Shown here one piece after another: positions 1 to 11,358 of a DNA stretch of 64,000 bases (its first letter is position 1; each line of letters opens with the position of its first letter). The stretch comes from Ehretia macrophylla (Eukaryota > Streptophyta > Magnoliopsida > Boraginales > Ehretiaceae), in NCBI GenBank assembly GCA_037974665.1, contig CM075773.1:67314263-67378262 (forward strand), in the 5' to 3' direction. Both the position numbers and the translations under genes were made by a program. The notes under the pieces are model-generated. The model was not told the DNA's origin. It did no database searches and saw nothing but the letters and a program-made list of their open reading frames with translations.

Positions 1-997
1 TATATCAAATCTAAAAAATTGAATCAAAAATCAAATTCAAATAAAAATGCACAATAACGTGAAAACCCTCACAGAGATTGAAGACCAAGACCCGCAAGGA
101 CCCGAGCCACGATCCTCGTCCGATTCCACGCAAGATTTTGGCCTAAAAATGCAAAATCAATTTTTTTTCCTTGAACTTTAGGCCAAGGGGGGACAAAATG
201 GGCATTTATGGATTTGCTTTGTTTTGATTTTCGCCTTGTTTTATTTATAAAAGATGACAAAGGGCATTTTGGTCATTTTGCAAGGTCAAGCTTAAGTGAA
301 AATATGGTCAAACAAGCTCATTTTGATGGCATTTAATCTAGCTCAAGCTAAAACAATGCAATTAAATAAAAAATAACTAAAATCTAACTAAATTAAACTA
401 GAAATGCTATTCACGAAATCCGATAAATATTCTTCTAACTTCTATTTTCGAAATGCTACGATCGAACGGTCAATAAACGATCGCTAATCAAATGATGAGC
501 AATAATATAAAACTATAATTTTTGAAAAGTAGAATAGTAGAATAGTTTAACATTCACTCTGGACTTTGAGCCATTTTTCTCATTTAATTGAAAACTGAGT
601 AATTAAATACAAGAAAATAAAACCGATTATTAAAATAATCAAAACAATCAAAATAATCAATATTCATTTAAAAATAATTAATTTAACTATTTCTAGAATA
701 TTTTAAAGAATTTATGAAATTAATGCTAAAATACGAATAAACAAGTTAATATAAACACGTAATCAAATATAATTAAATACTATCATTTAAGATGAAGTTA
801 ATTAAATACAAGAAAGTAAATCCAATTTCTATAAATAATAAAAATATGTGATAATCTTTTAATTAATCAATATAAAAATTATTGAATGATTTTAAAAGAA
901 ATATCAAAATAGAGCAAAAATGGATGATTAACTAATTAAGCACTTAATTAAATGTAGTTAAATGCCATTAAATGCATGCCGGGTTCGGATTATCACA
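1..997 (-). mobile_element. Partial 3' LTR of a minus-strand Tekay/Del-like gypsy element
   Basis: The first 997 bases are repeated, with scattered substitutions, at 3352-4342, so the two are LTR copies of one element. Orientation is minus: read on the minus strand the LTR begins TGTGATAATCC at 997, directly after a polypurine tract at 998-1010. A TATA-like TTTATAAA lies near 240-250, followed on the minus strand by a leader-like stretch. This copy continues beyond the left edge, so its full length and its TSD cannot be seen. Confidence 0.85.
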
Positions 998-1010
998 TCA
1001 TTCCCCTCTT
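998..1010 (-). promoter_or_regulatory. Polypurine tract of the left gypsy element
   Basis: The minus strand reads AAGAGGGGAATGA immediately before the LTR start TGTGATAATCC. It is preceded by a GCGAGGATGCAATTG stretch, which resembles the sequence that follows the chromodomain in Tekay/Del chromoviruses just upstream of their PPT. This fixes the orientation of the whole 1-4342 element. Confidence 0.8.
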
Positions 1011-2050
1011 AAAACAATTGCATCCTCGCAATTCTTCTTCCAATAGGACTTTGCATCATTTGGCATCCAAATTTGACTAATCTTCATTGGTTGCTGAGCA
1101 AGACACTAAATAAGATACTCGTAGGAAAACCCGAATATAAATCCCAACCAAGAATGCCGAGAAAAATGCCAACTAAAGACTGAAGCAGAGATACTGCAGA
1201 TAAAATTAACATCACATATTAATGACAAGAAGGATGCTGAAGAAATACCCCACATACAAATCTCCAGTATAAGTTCAACTATTATTGCCCGAGAACGCCC
1301 AAGCAGGAAGCCAACTAAAGGCTCAAATGAAGATTCCATCCAGAGGTCCAAGGAAGTACCCCGCTGGTCATGAATTTCATAGAATAATTCCCTGTTAGGA
1401 GTGCTGAGGAAAGTACTAAGAAAACCCAGTCAAATATACTTCAAAAGTTCTAGAGAAGTCTTTCAAATAATAACCCCATAGGATAACCAATTAGATCCCG
1501 AGTACCGCTATCAAATGCTGAGAAGAATGTCAAAGGAAATAGCAGAGAAAATATAATGTGTCCAATAAGACAATCAAGTTGAATAACAAAGATAGTTTCC
1601 AAGCTAGACGGAAAATCTAAGGGAAAATACCGAGCTGGTGCACAATATACAAAACCAAACTTCGAGGCCTCTTCACTGTTTGCCAAGTGAGAAGTTTATA
1701 CAACTTACCACCAAGAAAGCCCAAAGTATTCGACAGCATAGCATAAGCAATATGAGGTAATAAGTCTGAACAGGATTCCAAGTGTAAGACTTCCAATAAG
1801 TGCCATCAAGGAAAATACTAGTAGAATGCCCAATAAGAATTCCAAAGAGTGTTGTAAGTAATATTGTACAACAAGTCAAATAGGAATTCCATATACCAAA
1901 CCTACTAAGGAATACCAAAAGAAATACCCGATACAATGCTTCAATAAGAAAGTAGCAAGGATTGCCCAATAAGTAAGTACTAGATAAATGACCACTAAGA
2001 ATTCTATAGAATGCTATTGAAGAATTTCAAATAAGGAATGCCAGTAACAC
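1011..2050 (-). repeat. Internal region of the left element: degenerate AAGAATGCC-rich repeat, non-coding
   Basis: Roughly 1 kb between the PPT and the inner LTR carries no gag or pol motif on either strand. On the plus strand it is dominated by many variants of a short phrase such as AAGAATGCC, CAATAAGAATTCC or GAGGAATACC separated by irregular spacers. The strict period is unclear. The hydrophobic minus-strand reading frames here (for example 1673-1969) arise from this composition and match no family I know. The element therefore looks non-autonomous (LARD-like) or heavily deleted. The junction with the 5' LTR is not resolved; no tRNA-complementary PBS was found. Confidence 0.5.
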
Positions 2051-2059
2051 ACCAATAAA

Positions 2060-4342
2060 GACCGAGACACATATGCACATAACCACGAACTATCTAGCTA
2101 ACATGGCAATTCCTGAAATGTGGTGGTGAGGAGTGAGTATACACAACACTTATACTCAGTGAGGGCGAAACAGATATCGAGGTGAAGAGAAAGAAGATCG
2201 TGTAATGCAAATAGATACAGTTAAGCAATATAATCAATAAGAAAGCATTCAATATAAACGATAATACAATAAACAATTAAAGAAAGTATTAACACAACCA
2301 TTCAAAGCTATACCACACTTTGAAGGTCACGGTTCACTCATACGAGCAATGTACCATCTCACGAGCAATACATCAATCTCGAGCTTGATGTTGACAACGA
2401 TGACAATAAGCGTGCAACCACCTTATAACATCTACTGGGTGTACTCCGGATGTACCCCGACACATCTACGACCCAAATATCCCAGGGCGACACCCCTAGC
2501 GAGAATGGGAATAGGACATGGAGCTAGAGCAAACCAACCCTGGCAGCCCGAGACTACCCAGAGAGGCCCATCACTCACGCTCCTGACACTATGCAATGCA
2601 ATACGAGATACAAGCAATAATCGAGCGATAGCACGAAAGTACAGATTAGTAGCGATAAACGAGATATCAAGCATTTACAATCAATAATAGCAATCAATTA
2701 ACTTTTCAAGCATGTTTATCATTTATATCAACAATAACATCAATCAAACAAGTAATAGCAGTTCAAACACGAAAACAACAAATATCACTATTCAATCTTT
2801 AACTTCCAAAGGCAATTACGAGCAAACGAGCTACAGGATTAGAAAACCGATTTCACTACATTCACTTAGGCATTACAAGGCACATTTCTATGTCACGAAA
2901 CATTATTTTCCCAACCAAAGCTCGAAAGTCCACCTATTGCGTTTGAACTACAGCTATGCTAACCGGTCACTCAATCAATGCCACAACGGCACCAAAAGTG
3001 CTTCCATGCCCTCAATAGCAAAACCCCCAACTCAATTCAAGCACGGTCAACACTTGGTCAAACGGCTCATTTATGTTTCTTTGTCTAATTTCCAATTTTA
3101 ACAAAGACCGGTCCATTTTTATTACACATTTTATCTTTCTATCATCAATGGCACCTATCAAAATCAAGAAATCGCAATTCGGATCAAAATATGAAATTCT
3201 AGGGTTTTATTATTCAAAATCACTATTCATTATTCTTTCCCAATTTCAAATTTGTGTTTCTAGCCGTAAAAATCGCTAAATAACTAACAAACAATGCTCT
3301 ACGATCCCTAAGGAAGTTATATCAAGCAATTATAGGCATTATAACACAATATATATCAAATCCGAAAAATTGAATCAAAAATTAAATTCAAATAAAAATG
3401 CACAAAAACATGAAAACCCTTACAGAGATTGAAAACCAAGACCCGCAAGGACCCGAGCCACGATCCTCGTCCGATTCCACGCAAGATTTTGGCCTAAAAA
3501 TGCAAAATTAATTTTTTTTTTCCTTGAACTTTCGGCCAAGGGGGGACAAAATTGGCATTTGTGGATTTGTTTTGTTTTGATTTTTGCCTTGTTTTATTTA
3601 TAAAAGATGACAAAGGGCAGTTTGGTCATTTTTCAAGGTCAAGCTTAAGTGAAAATATGGTCAAACAAGCTCATTTTGATGGCATTTAATCTAGCTCAAG
3701 CTAAAACAATGCAATTAAATGAAAAACAACTAAAATCTAACTAAATTAAACTAGAAACGCTATTCACGAAATCCGATAAATATTCTTCTAACTTCCATTT
3801 TCGAAATGCTACGATCGAACGGTCAATAAACGATCGCTAATCAAGTGATGAGCAATAATATAAAATTATAATTTTTGAAAATTAGAATAGTAGAATAGTT
3901 TAACATTCACTCCAGACTCCGAGCCATTTTTCTCATTTAATTGAAAACCGAGTAATTAAATGCAAGAAAATAAAACCGATTATTAAAATAATCAAAATAA
4001 TCAATATTCATTTAAAAATAATTAATTTAACTATTTCTAGAATATTTTAAAGAATTTATGAAATTAATGCTAAAATACGAATAAACAAGTTAATATAAAC
4101 ACGTAATCAAATACAATTAAATACTATCATTTAAGATGACACATAATTAAATACAAGAAAGTAAATCCAATTTCTATAAATAATAAAAATAGGTGATAAT
4201 CTTTTAATTAATCAATATAAAAATTATTGAATGCTTTTAAAAGAAATATCAAAATAGTGCAAAAATAGATGATTAACTAATTAAGCACTTAATTAAATGT
4301 AGTTAAATGCCATTAAATGCATGCCGGGTTTAGGTTATCTCA
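2060..4342 (-). mobile_element. 5' LTR of the left minus-strand gypsy element
   Basis: The segment 3352-4342 matches 1-997 base for base over most of its length; the LTR starts on the minus strand at 4342 (TGAGATAACC versus TGTGATAATCC in the other copy). The LTR continues left to at least about 2060, because 2090-2660 contains the block GTACTCCGGATGTAC plus flanking sequence that also lies inside the two solo LTRs at 32466-36910 and 40340-42748. Its U5 end is not sharply defined. The plus-strand reading frames at 2349-2687 and 2712-3101 are open by chance and show no protein family. Confidence 0.65.
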
Positions 4343-4669
4343 GATAGTATAGAGTGGTATGATAAGTGGAATAAAAAGATAGAACCTCAATGGATTTAAT
4401 TTTGCATGCTTGTGTGATATGATGTGGGGTTCCAAGGCTCGGATGGCCTTGAGGAGCTGGTTGACTTTATGAATCTTGAAAATTAGGTTGTATGAATGGT
4501 TGATTGTGATTCAGGACTTGTATGTGACTGTTGGTAGGTTTCTAGATAGACCTACATATAGGGAAAACTCCGTCCGTTTTTCCTAAAATTTTGTGCCCGG
4601 GTTTGGATTTGGGTTGAGAATAGCGTGATAAATAAGAGTCCCAATCTCGTGAGGGATCGAGGCGTTACA
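4343..4669 (+). mobile_element. 3' end (U5) of a gypsy LTR, plus orientation, truncated on the left
   Basis: The end of this stretch, GATCGAGGCGTTACA at 4655-4669, is the reverse complement of the plus-strand start of the solo LTR at 32466 (TGTAACGCCCCGATC). The similarity extends through the CTCAACCCAA and AAACGGACAGAG-like segments. It is therefore the terminal 327 bp of a related chromovirus LTR lying in the opposite orientation to its neighbour at 1-4342. It abuts Tat pol coding sequence at 4670. Confidence 0.65.
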
Positions 4670-5990
4670 GAGGTACCGTCCATATATCATCAGGTATTGA
4701 AGTTTTCGACCCCTTTTGGTATTGTAGAGATTAGAGGAGCCCAACTGTCGGCATAAGAGTATTATAAAACTTCCTTGGGGCCAAAGTACCAGGTTATTTG
4801 GGGACCAGATCTTCCGAAAAAGAGGAGGGATGTAAAACGGGGCAACCTGGTCGAGGATTTGCAGGAAATCTAGTTGTTAGAGGATAGCAAAAAGCCCAAG
4901 ATCGGGAGTGAACTTGCCGATCACCTTAAGAAATGTATAACTAAATTTCTTTTGTAAAATGAAGATATATTTGCTTGGTTTGCTGCTGACATGACAGGTA
5001 TCGACCCAAGTGTGATTGAAAATCAGTTGAAAGTCGAGGCCGATTACAAATCAATGCAACAAAAGCATAAAAACTTCCACTATGATAAGCAAAAGATCAT
5101 CGAATAAGAGGTAGAAAAGTTGATTGACACAGATCATATCCAGGAGATAAAGTACCCAACTTGGCTTGCCAATGTAGTTCTGGTCCCAAAGACCCCAGGG
5201 AAGTAGAGGTTATGCATTGATTTTATAGATTTGAACAAAACATGTCCCAAAGATTGCTTTCTTCTGCCTCAGATTGATCAGATGGTAGATGCTACCTCGG
5301 GATGCAAACTATTGATTTTCATGGATGCTTTCAATGGCTACAACCAAATTAAAATGGCCCCTAAAGATAAGGAGAAAAATGGACTTTATCACTGGTAAAG
5401 GTCTGTATTATTATGAGGTCATGCCCTTTGGTCTCAAGAATGTCGGAGCCACTTATTAGCGAATGGTGAACAAGGTCTTTAAGTTTCAGATCTGGCACAA
5501 CATGAAGATCTATGTTGATGATATGCTAGTTAAAAGCAAGAGGGCTGAGAGTTGTATAGTTGATATATAAGAAGCTTTTTCCACTATGAGGAAGTTCGGG
5601 ATCAAACTCAACCCCGAGAAATGCGCTTTTAGAGTAAAAGCTAGGAAGTTTTTAGGTTTTATGGTAATGACTCAAGGTATCGAAGCCAACCCCGAAAAGA
5701 TCCAAGCCATCTTGGATTTAACTCCTTCACGTTATGTCAATGATGTAAAAGGACTGACTGGTAGAGTGGCTATTTTGAGCCGTTTTATGTCCAGGTCGGC
5801 AGACAAGTGTGCCCCACTGTTTAAGGTTCTTAGGAACCCTAGAAACTTTAATGGACGGAAGAGTGTCAAAAAGCATTTGAAGAACTCAAAAAATACATGG
5901 CCTCACTTCCCCTGTTTTCCCGACCTAATGAGGAGGAAAAGTTGGTATTGAATTTAGCATGCTCAGGAACAGTAGTGGTAGCAAAATTGA
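4670..5990 (+). pseudogene. Tat pol: end of protease/linker plus reverse transcriptase
   Basis: Around 4980 the reading ADMTGIDPSVIE is the Tat counterpart of the conserved DMPGIDP phrase that precedes RT in this lineage. RT motifs follow: a VVLVPK stretch near 5170, IDFIDLNK near 5217, MDAFNGYNQI near 5320, VMPFGLKN near 5419, and the catalytic Y-V-D-D at 5511-5522 followed by MLVKS. The thumb continues in an open stretch 5586-5951 (LNPEKCAF, RKFLGFM, GIEANPEKI). Stops occur within RT (for example near 5107, 5205 and 5457) and a frame change near 5390, so it cannot make enzyme. The catalytic aspartates are still present. Confidence 0.85.
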
Positions 5991-6325
5991 TCTGAGGATA
6001 AGGGAAAGATTAGAAACTAGTATATTACGTCAACAAGACCTTGAGGGGTATTGAGGCACAGTATTCATCCATTGAAAATATCGTATTTGCTCTTATTACA
6101 GCTTTGAGGAAGTTAAAGTCTTACTTTGATACGCATACAATCAAGGTAATGATTGATGCTCAACTCAAATCTATTTTGCATAGACCAGAGGCTTCAGGAA
6201 CACTTATCAAGTAGGCAGTCGAGCTGAGCCAGTTTGATTTGGTATACCAACCGAGGACTGCTATCAAGTCTCAAGTTGTTGCTGATTTCGTTATAGAGTG
6301 CACTGCCAGGGTCGAGCATTATCCA
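5991..6325 (+). pseudogene. Tat pol: first (gypsy) RNase H domain
   Basis: Continues from the RT connection in the same direction. Readable pieces are YYVNKTLRG, EAQYSSIEN, FALITALRKLKSYF, IKVMIDAQLKSILHRPEASG near 6140-6200, VELSQFDLVYQPR near 6220 and VVADFV near 6280. These correspond to the conserved RNase H/connection motifs of Tat elements. At least two in-frame stops interrupt it. It would degrade the RNA of the RNA-DNA hybrid in an intact element. Confidence 0.75.
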
Positions 6326-6770
6326 GAAGAGGTTTGGAGGGTCGAGGTTGACAGAGCTTCAGGAAAGAGCAGAAATTAAGCGGGGATCATGATTATAGAT
6401 CCTATAGGTCATGAGAATTAATACTCATTGAGGTTCGCATTTTCAGCCTCTAACAATGAGGCTGAATATGAAGCTTTGTTGGCAGGATTGCGAATAACAG
6501 CTCAACTCGGGGCTCAAACTTTAGAGGTATTCACTGATTCTCAGCTAATAGCTAACCAAGTCATATAGGAATTTGAGGCTAAGGATGCGATCATATTTTC
6601 TTACCTCAGAAAAGTAAAACAACTGATCTCGAGATTTAGACGATTCTCTATCCAACAAGTTCTGAGAGCAGAAAATGAGAAGGCTGATACTTTGTCCAAG
6701 TTGGCTATGGGAAAATATAGACTGGCTCTTGTACATGTCAAAAAATTTCGGTGCCAAGTATACAGCTAGG
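6326..6770 (+). pseudogene. Tat pol: second, archaeal-type RNase H (aRH)
   Basis: Reads WRVEVDRASG at about 6340, an AGIMIIDP strand, SNNEAEYEALLAGL at about 6450-6490, and LEVFTDSQLIANQV at about 6520-6560. The E-A-E-Y-E-A-L and D-S-Q-L motifs are the glutamate- and aspartate-bearing helices and strands of the plant-type/archaeal RNase H fold. An additional RNase H after the ordinary one is diagnostic of Tat-lineage gypsy elements. The first catalytic aspartate strand (VDRAS where VDGAS is usual) keeps its D. Stops near 6379, 6421 and 6568 break the frame. Confidence 0.75.
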
Positions 6771-8070
6771 GAATGAGGAAGTGGCAGAGCTTAACCTTAG
6801 TTCGGATTGGACCAAGCCAATCCAAGACTATTTGGAGGAGGGTGTACTCCCGAATGATGATAAGGTAGCTCAAAAAATTGAACGCCAAGCTTCGAGGTTT
6901 GTCATCTTATTAGGGAAACTATATAAACGAGCTTATACCTGGCCTCTCTTGAAATGCATAGGGCCTGAATAAGAGAATTATGTACTAAGGGAAATCCATG
7001 AAGGAATATGTGGAAATCACATGGGACAAAAATCATTAGTTCAGAAAACTTTAAGCCAAGGCTACTTTTGGCCAACCCTAGAGCAAGATGCTAAAGAATT
7101 TGTGAAAAAATGTGATTCTTGTCAGAGATTTGCCATGGTTAAAAGGAAGCCCTCTACAGACCTAACAGTGATGATGAGTTTTTGGCTGTTCAATTAGTGG
7201 GCTTTGGATATCATCGGTTCACTCTCAAATAGTGTAGGACAAAAAAAACATTCATTTGTGGTTGTTGATTACGCCACCAAATGGGTTGAGGCTATTGTAG
7301 TGGCTAAAATCACTGAAAAGGCAGCCTGGAACTTTGTGTGTAAGTTCATTGTTTGTTGATTTGGGGTACCCAAGGTCATGGTGACTGACCACGGAAAGCA
7401 ATTTGATAGTGCTTATTTCCGGGGACAATGTGTTAAGATCTGGATTGATGTTAAATTCTCATCTATTTCCTATCCTCAATGTAATAGTCAAGTCGAGGTA
7501 ACTTACAGATCTATTATACAGGGTCTAAAAACGAAGCTAGGATAAGCAAAGGGCCAGTGGGCAGAGATATTACCCGAGGTCCTATGGGCTCATAGTACCA
7601 CACCCAGCTTGGTGACGGGAGAATCACCCTTCAGTCTAACCTTCGGTATAGAGGCTATCCTTCCGGTAGAGATTGGTTTTCCCACCAGTAGGACCCTACT
7701 CCATGGAGAGGAGGAAAATAGGCCAAGAATCCAGGATGAATTGGACTTGGTTGAAGAACTGCGCGCAAAGGCACAGGTCATAATGCTAGCTAGCTAGCAA
7801 GAAAGCCATGGAGAAAACTTTTGTAAAACAGGTGAAACCCAAGTCCATCAAAGAATGAGACCTAGTCCTAAAGAGAGCTATCTTCCAACTGACCTCAAAT
7901 GGAAAACTCTCTACAAACTAGGAAGGCCTTTACCAGATAGTAAAGTAAATTCGACATAGAACCTTCTACTTGATAGATAAATATGGGAAGTAGCTGAGAA
8001 ATGCTTGGATTGCTGAGCATCTAAAGCAACATTTTGTACAAGTTGTAATAGATAAGTATTTTGCTGAATG
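6771..8070 (+). pseudogene. Tat pol: integrase
   Basis: The HHCC zinc-binding module is visible: E-I-H-E-G-I-C-G-N-H at about 6988-7017, then K-C-D-S-C-Q at about 7110-7127. The core follows: WALDIIGSL near 7198, VVVDYATKWVEA near 7260, a V-T-D-H-G-K-Q-F strand near 7380, then WAHSTTPS near 7588 and GESPFSLTFG near 7618. The C-terminal part continues to a stop near 8070 (YFAE). Stops near 7197, 7360, 7545 and 7796 and a frame change around 7797 show decay. The last of these lies just past the open stretch 7609-7797. Confidence 0.8.
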
Positions 8071-8807
8071 ACAATCTTCTCCTCTTAAAAGGTTGTGAAT
8101 TTTGTATCATCTTTTAGCTCGATACTTGTTTAATAAGTCTTGCAGTCTATGATGAGACTGGGTCGTGATGATAACATACCCATTGCTCGATAAAGATTGG
8201 GGTGGCCGCTAGCTAAACTGCGTGCGAGCCACGCTTAAAAGTCCAAACCGGAGTGAAGTCATGATGATAGCAAACTCACAAACTCAACGAGTACTAAAGG
8301 GTTATCTAACACCCAAACAATGATTGGGAATGTGATGATAACATACCCAATCAGGGGCTAACTCGGACCTCATGGCCAGCATGAAGTCATGATAGAACAC
8401 ACTCACTGGTACATTTCAATAGGAACGAACTCGGACCTCGTGCCTACATGAGTTCGTGATGTAACATACTCATGGGAAAATAGATTCAAAGGTTAAAGTG
8501 ACTACCAGAGAGCAACCCGAGCTTACCTTCGAAACTACTGATGGAGCAAGCTATAATAATTTGTTCCAAAAATCTTAATAGGGTCAAGATTGATTATCCT
8601 AATACTTTTATTCAATTCTTTGAGAGGCTTGATGTGACCTATAGACGATTATATCCGATCTGAAAGATAGAAAATTTTGCACATTTAAACAAACACAAAA
8701 GAATTTAGGCAAAAATAGTTCATTCATGATTAAAATAGCAAGATTACATGGGTTGAGGCCTTCCCGGCCTCAATTACATTAATGAAGAAAAATAAGAAAG
8801 AAAAAAA
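8071..8807 (+). repeat. Imperfect tandem-repeat region downstream of Tat integrase
   Basis: Between about 8150 and 8475 a phrase of the type GTGATGATAACATACCCA recurs about five times: near 8164, 8257, 8331, 8386 and 8456. A longer unit starting ACTCGGACCT occurs at 8361 and again at 8429, a 68-bp period. No coding potential is evident. Non-coding tandem repeats in the region between integrase and the 3' LTR are a known feature of Tat-lineage elements. The rest (8480-8807) shows nothing I can name. Confidence 0.65.
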
Positions 8808-11358
8808 TCAAGACTTTGGTAGTGGAACATGGCTAGAACTGGCAATATTTGTCCTGGTCTGAACGGGCATGTCTTCTCCATCCTGCTCGCCCTCGAGGGA
8901 ATTTTCCTCGAACCCTTTGTCGTCATGCTTCTGATTGGGAGACCACACGATCTTTTCAGCGACCTTTATTGTTGATGGATCCAGGTTAGGGATCTGTTAG
9001 AACTTGGGAGGAGGAGGCTCAACGATGTCGTTAAAGCCCAACTTTACCTCATCTTTGTAAAAGGTCCTGGCGACCATCCTCAACTTGAGTTGGCCCTTGA
9101 AATATCCTTTGGCGTAGCCAAATCTGGTTATGCCTTGGGAGAAGTCAGCAACAAACTGGTTCCCCTTTAAGCTATTCTTGAAGCTGTCGATGATAGTTTT
9201 CCCGTTAGGATCGATCATCTCGATCAGGTCCTTAAGCTTCTTCTCTACTTCAACTCTCTTAGCCCACTTCTCGAACAGCTCCTGAGAGATTTCTTTTTGG
9301 CACTCCTCCCGACCAGTAACTTCGGCCTGGAGCGTACAGACCTTCTCTTGTTTTCCCTTGAGCTCCTCTTTGAGATACCCAATCTCAAGCTCGTCCGCAT
9401 TGGCTTGCCACTTGGACTTAAGCTCGAGCTCAGCGTACACAGTCCTCTTAAACTGGTAGTGGCACTCGAGCTCAAAGAATAAGATGTACATCTTCGAGAA
9501 TAAAGTCGGAAGGGCTAAAGCATAAGACTCAAGGTACAAGTCAGAGCTGAGTCCATAAGAGAATATAAATACCAAAAAGGCAGGGCTAGGAATTTTACCA
9601 TTGCGGAGGTAAGATGCATCTCATCAGACACTATTCTATCCTCCTACTTGCTTATTTTGGGGTCACGAGGCGGAAGTTCGATGACGGTAGCAACCTGATC
9701 AGGAGCGGAGATAGGAGTCTTATTGTGTTCTTTCTCATTGACTACCTCCTTACTTTTATCCCCATCTTTCCTGGCCCTCTTTTGCTAAGAAAACTTGTCA
9801 GCTCAGTTGCCAAATGGCTCCTTGACGTAGACTCTCCCCTTGGAGGATCTCTTCATGGCTAAGGGTAGGGTTTCGGTGGCTATCTTCTTTCCCTTTGCCT
9901 CGAAACTTACTTCCTTCGATCGGTCACTTGGAGGTTTCCTCCTCAACCTCAAAGAAGTACAGAAGTTAGTAGTAGCAAGCGTCGAAGTGTCTTGAGTAGC
10001 CTGGGCATCCTGTTGTTGGATGCCCTCGTTGGATTCGAGAAGACCTCTTTGGGCCATGGCGTAGATTCTTGCCAACCTCTCCATAGCTGGAAAACATACA
10101 ACAAAAAAAGGGGGGTTAGAACAAGAAAGGATAGGGAAATGTCATCAAATGGTGAGGCCGGATAATAATCCTCAAGTCAGTGTTGACTGACATTTCTTGG
10201 GCTTCTTCCCTAACGAATCTTCGGGCATCATCCCTGGATAGAGGGTGAAGGGACCAGAAGGTTTTGGACAAAAAAGGCCCAACCTCCATATCATTTTCCA
10301 ATTAAGCTAATAATCGGCATTTATCAGCCTCTCCTTAGGCATCATGATCTTGAGGGTGTCAGCCTCAATATCTATCAGGTTTTGAACCCTATTACATCCA
10401 AAGGATAAATTCTAAATCCATGATAGAGGAACCCTTCCAATTTGATCTCCCATAAACAAAGTAGTATTGGTGGTGCCACCCCTTATGATAGAAGTCCTAA
10501 TTTATAAAAATAGTGTTGTACTCCTGAGCACATAAATAGAACAAGCCTCTGCCTCAAGGATTCGGTTTAGCCACAAAGCATCTCCTAAACAAATTCAAAG
10601 TCGGGATCACCTTCTTCTCACTTATGTAAGAGTAGAAAGCCATCATCATGTCCCAAGCATTCATAATGACTTGTCCTGGGCTAAGATAAAAATGATTGAG
10701 TATGTCCACTATAAAGGTTGGGAAGGGAGCTTGATGAATTCAAAGACATAATCGTAGATGGTGATCTCATTTGTCCCTGCGCGACAAGCTGCTTCTTCCT
10801 TCCTTGAGACCCTCAGCCTAAGATCATGAGACACAGAACATTCCCCCATCCTGATATTGGCTTTGTAAGATTTGGTCTTACATGGATGGGTGTAGCACTC
10901 AACTAATATTTTACCACTCCTTGAAGATGATGTGGCATCTCCACTAATGGCGGCCCTCGAACTAGATGGAACCTCTAGAGCTGAGGCTTGATTCTGTTGG
11001 ATGGATCAGTGACCTAAAGAGGATCTTAGAGAAGGAAACAGTCAACTGTAGACAAATGAGAAATGTCCAATCCGACCAGCTGATTCAGATGGGATCCATC
11101 CCCGCCTTCGGCTTCCTCCACGTCAGTTAGCCCCCGAAGTCGGTCCTCTTCCTGTTCTTCACCATCACCCCTGACCTCGACAACCTCCTTTTGTTCTTCA
11201 TCATTATCCCTGACCTCAACGACTTCAACTTCGTTACTCTCCCCACTTTCAGTATCCCTGTGTTGAGAATATTCTTCCTCATAACTACTTGCCTCTCCCT
11301 TTCCACCACAGGACCGAGCCGAGTGTACTTGAGAATCCTTAGATTCCAACCTCACCAT
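8808..11358 (-). pseudogene. Antisense additional ORF (aORF) of the Tat element, 'putative gypsy-type transposon' like
   Basis: Reading starts at an ATG at 11358 (MVRLESKD), with an acidic, E/D-rich N-terminus to about 11026. A globular region follows at about 10880-10600: CYTHPCKTKSY, EITIYDYVFEF, then, after one frame change, IVDILNHFYLSPGQVIMNAW. This pattern resembles the N-terminal domain annotated as 'putative gypsy type transposon' in plants. Next come a basic low-complexity region (about 10084-9803), a long coiled coil (9475-9245; alternating K/E with VEVEKKLKDL) and an acidic tail ending at a stop at 8808. A good 3' splice site (TTTTCCAG) ends at about 10086, so some gaps may be introns. 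In-frame stops (one near 8997) suggest decay. Function is unknown; the location opposite to pol and before the 3' LTR matches the antisense genes of Grande/Retand-type elements. Confidence 0.65.

Noticed and set aside
1673..1969. 98-codon hydrophobic minus-strand frame that could suggest a membrane protein
   Set aside because: It sits in the AAGAATGCC-rich repeat; hydrophobicity follows from the T-rich complementary strand, and there is no family match.
8150..8475. Possible CRISPR-like array
   Set aside because: Repeat units are imperfect with unequal spacing and the context is a plant retrotransposon; this fits Tat-type tandem repeats.
9245..9482. Two further frames overlapping the antisense coiled coil (minus 9245-9475 and plus 9297-9482)
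   Set aside because: They are frame shadows of the K/E-rich coiled coil and have no motif of their own.
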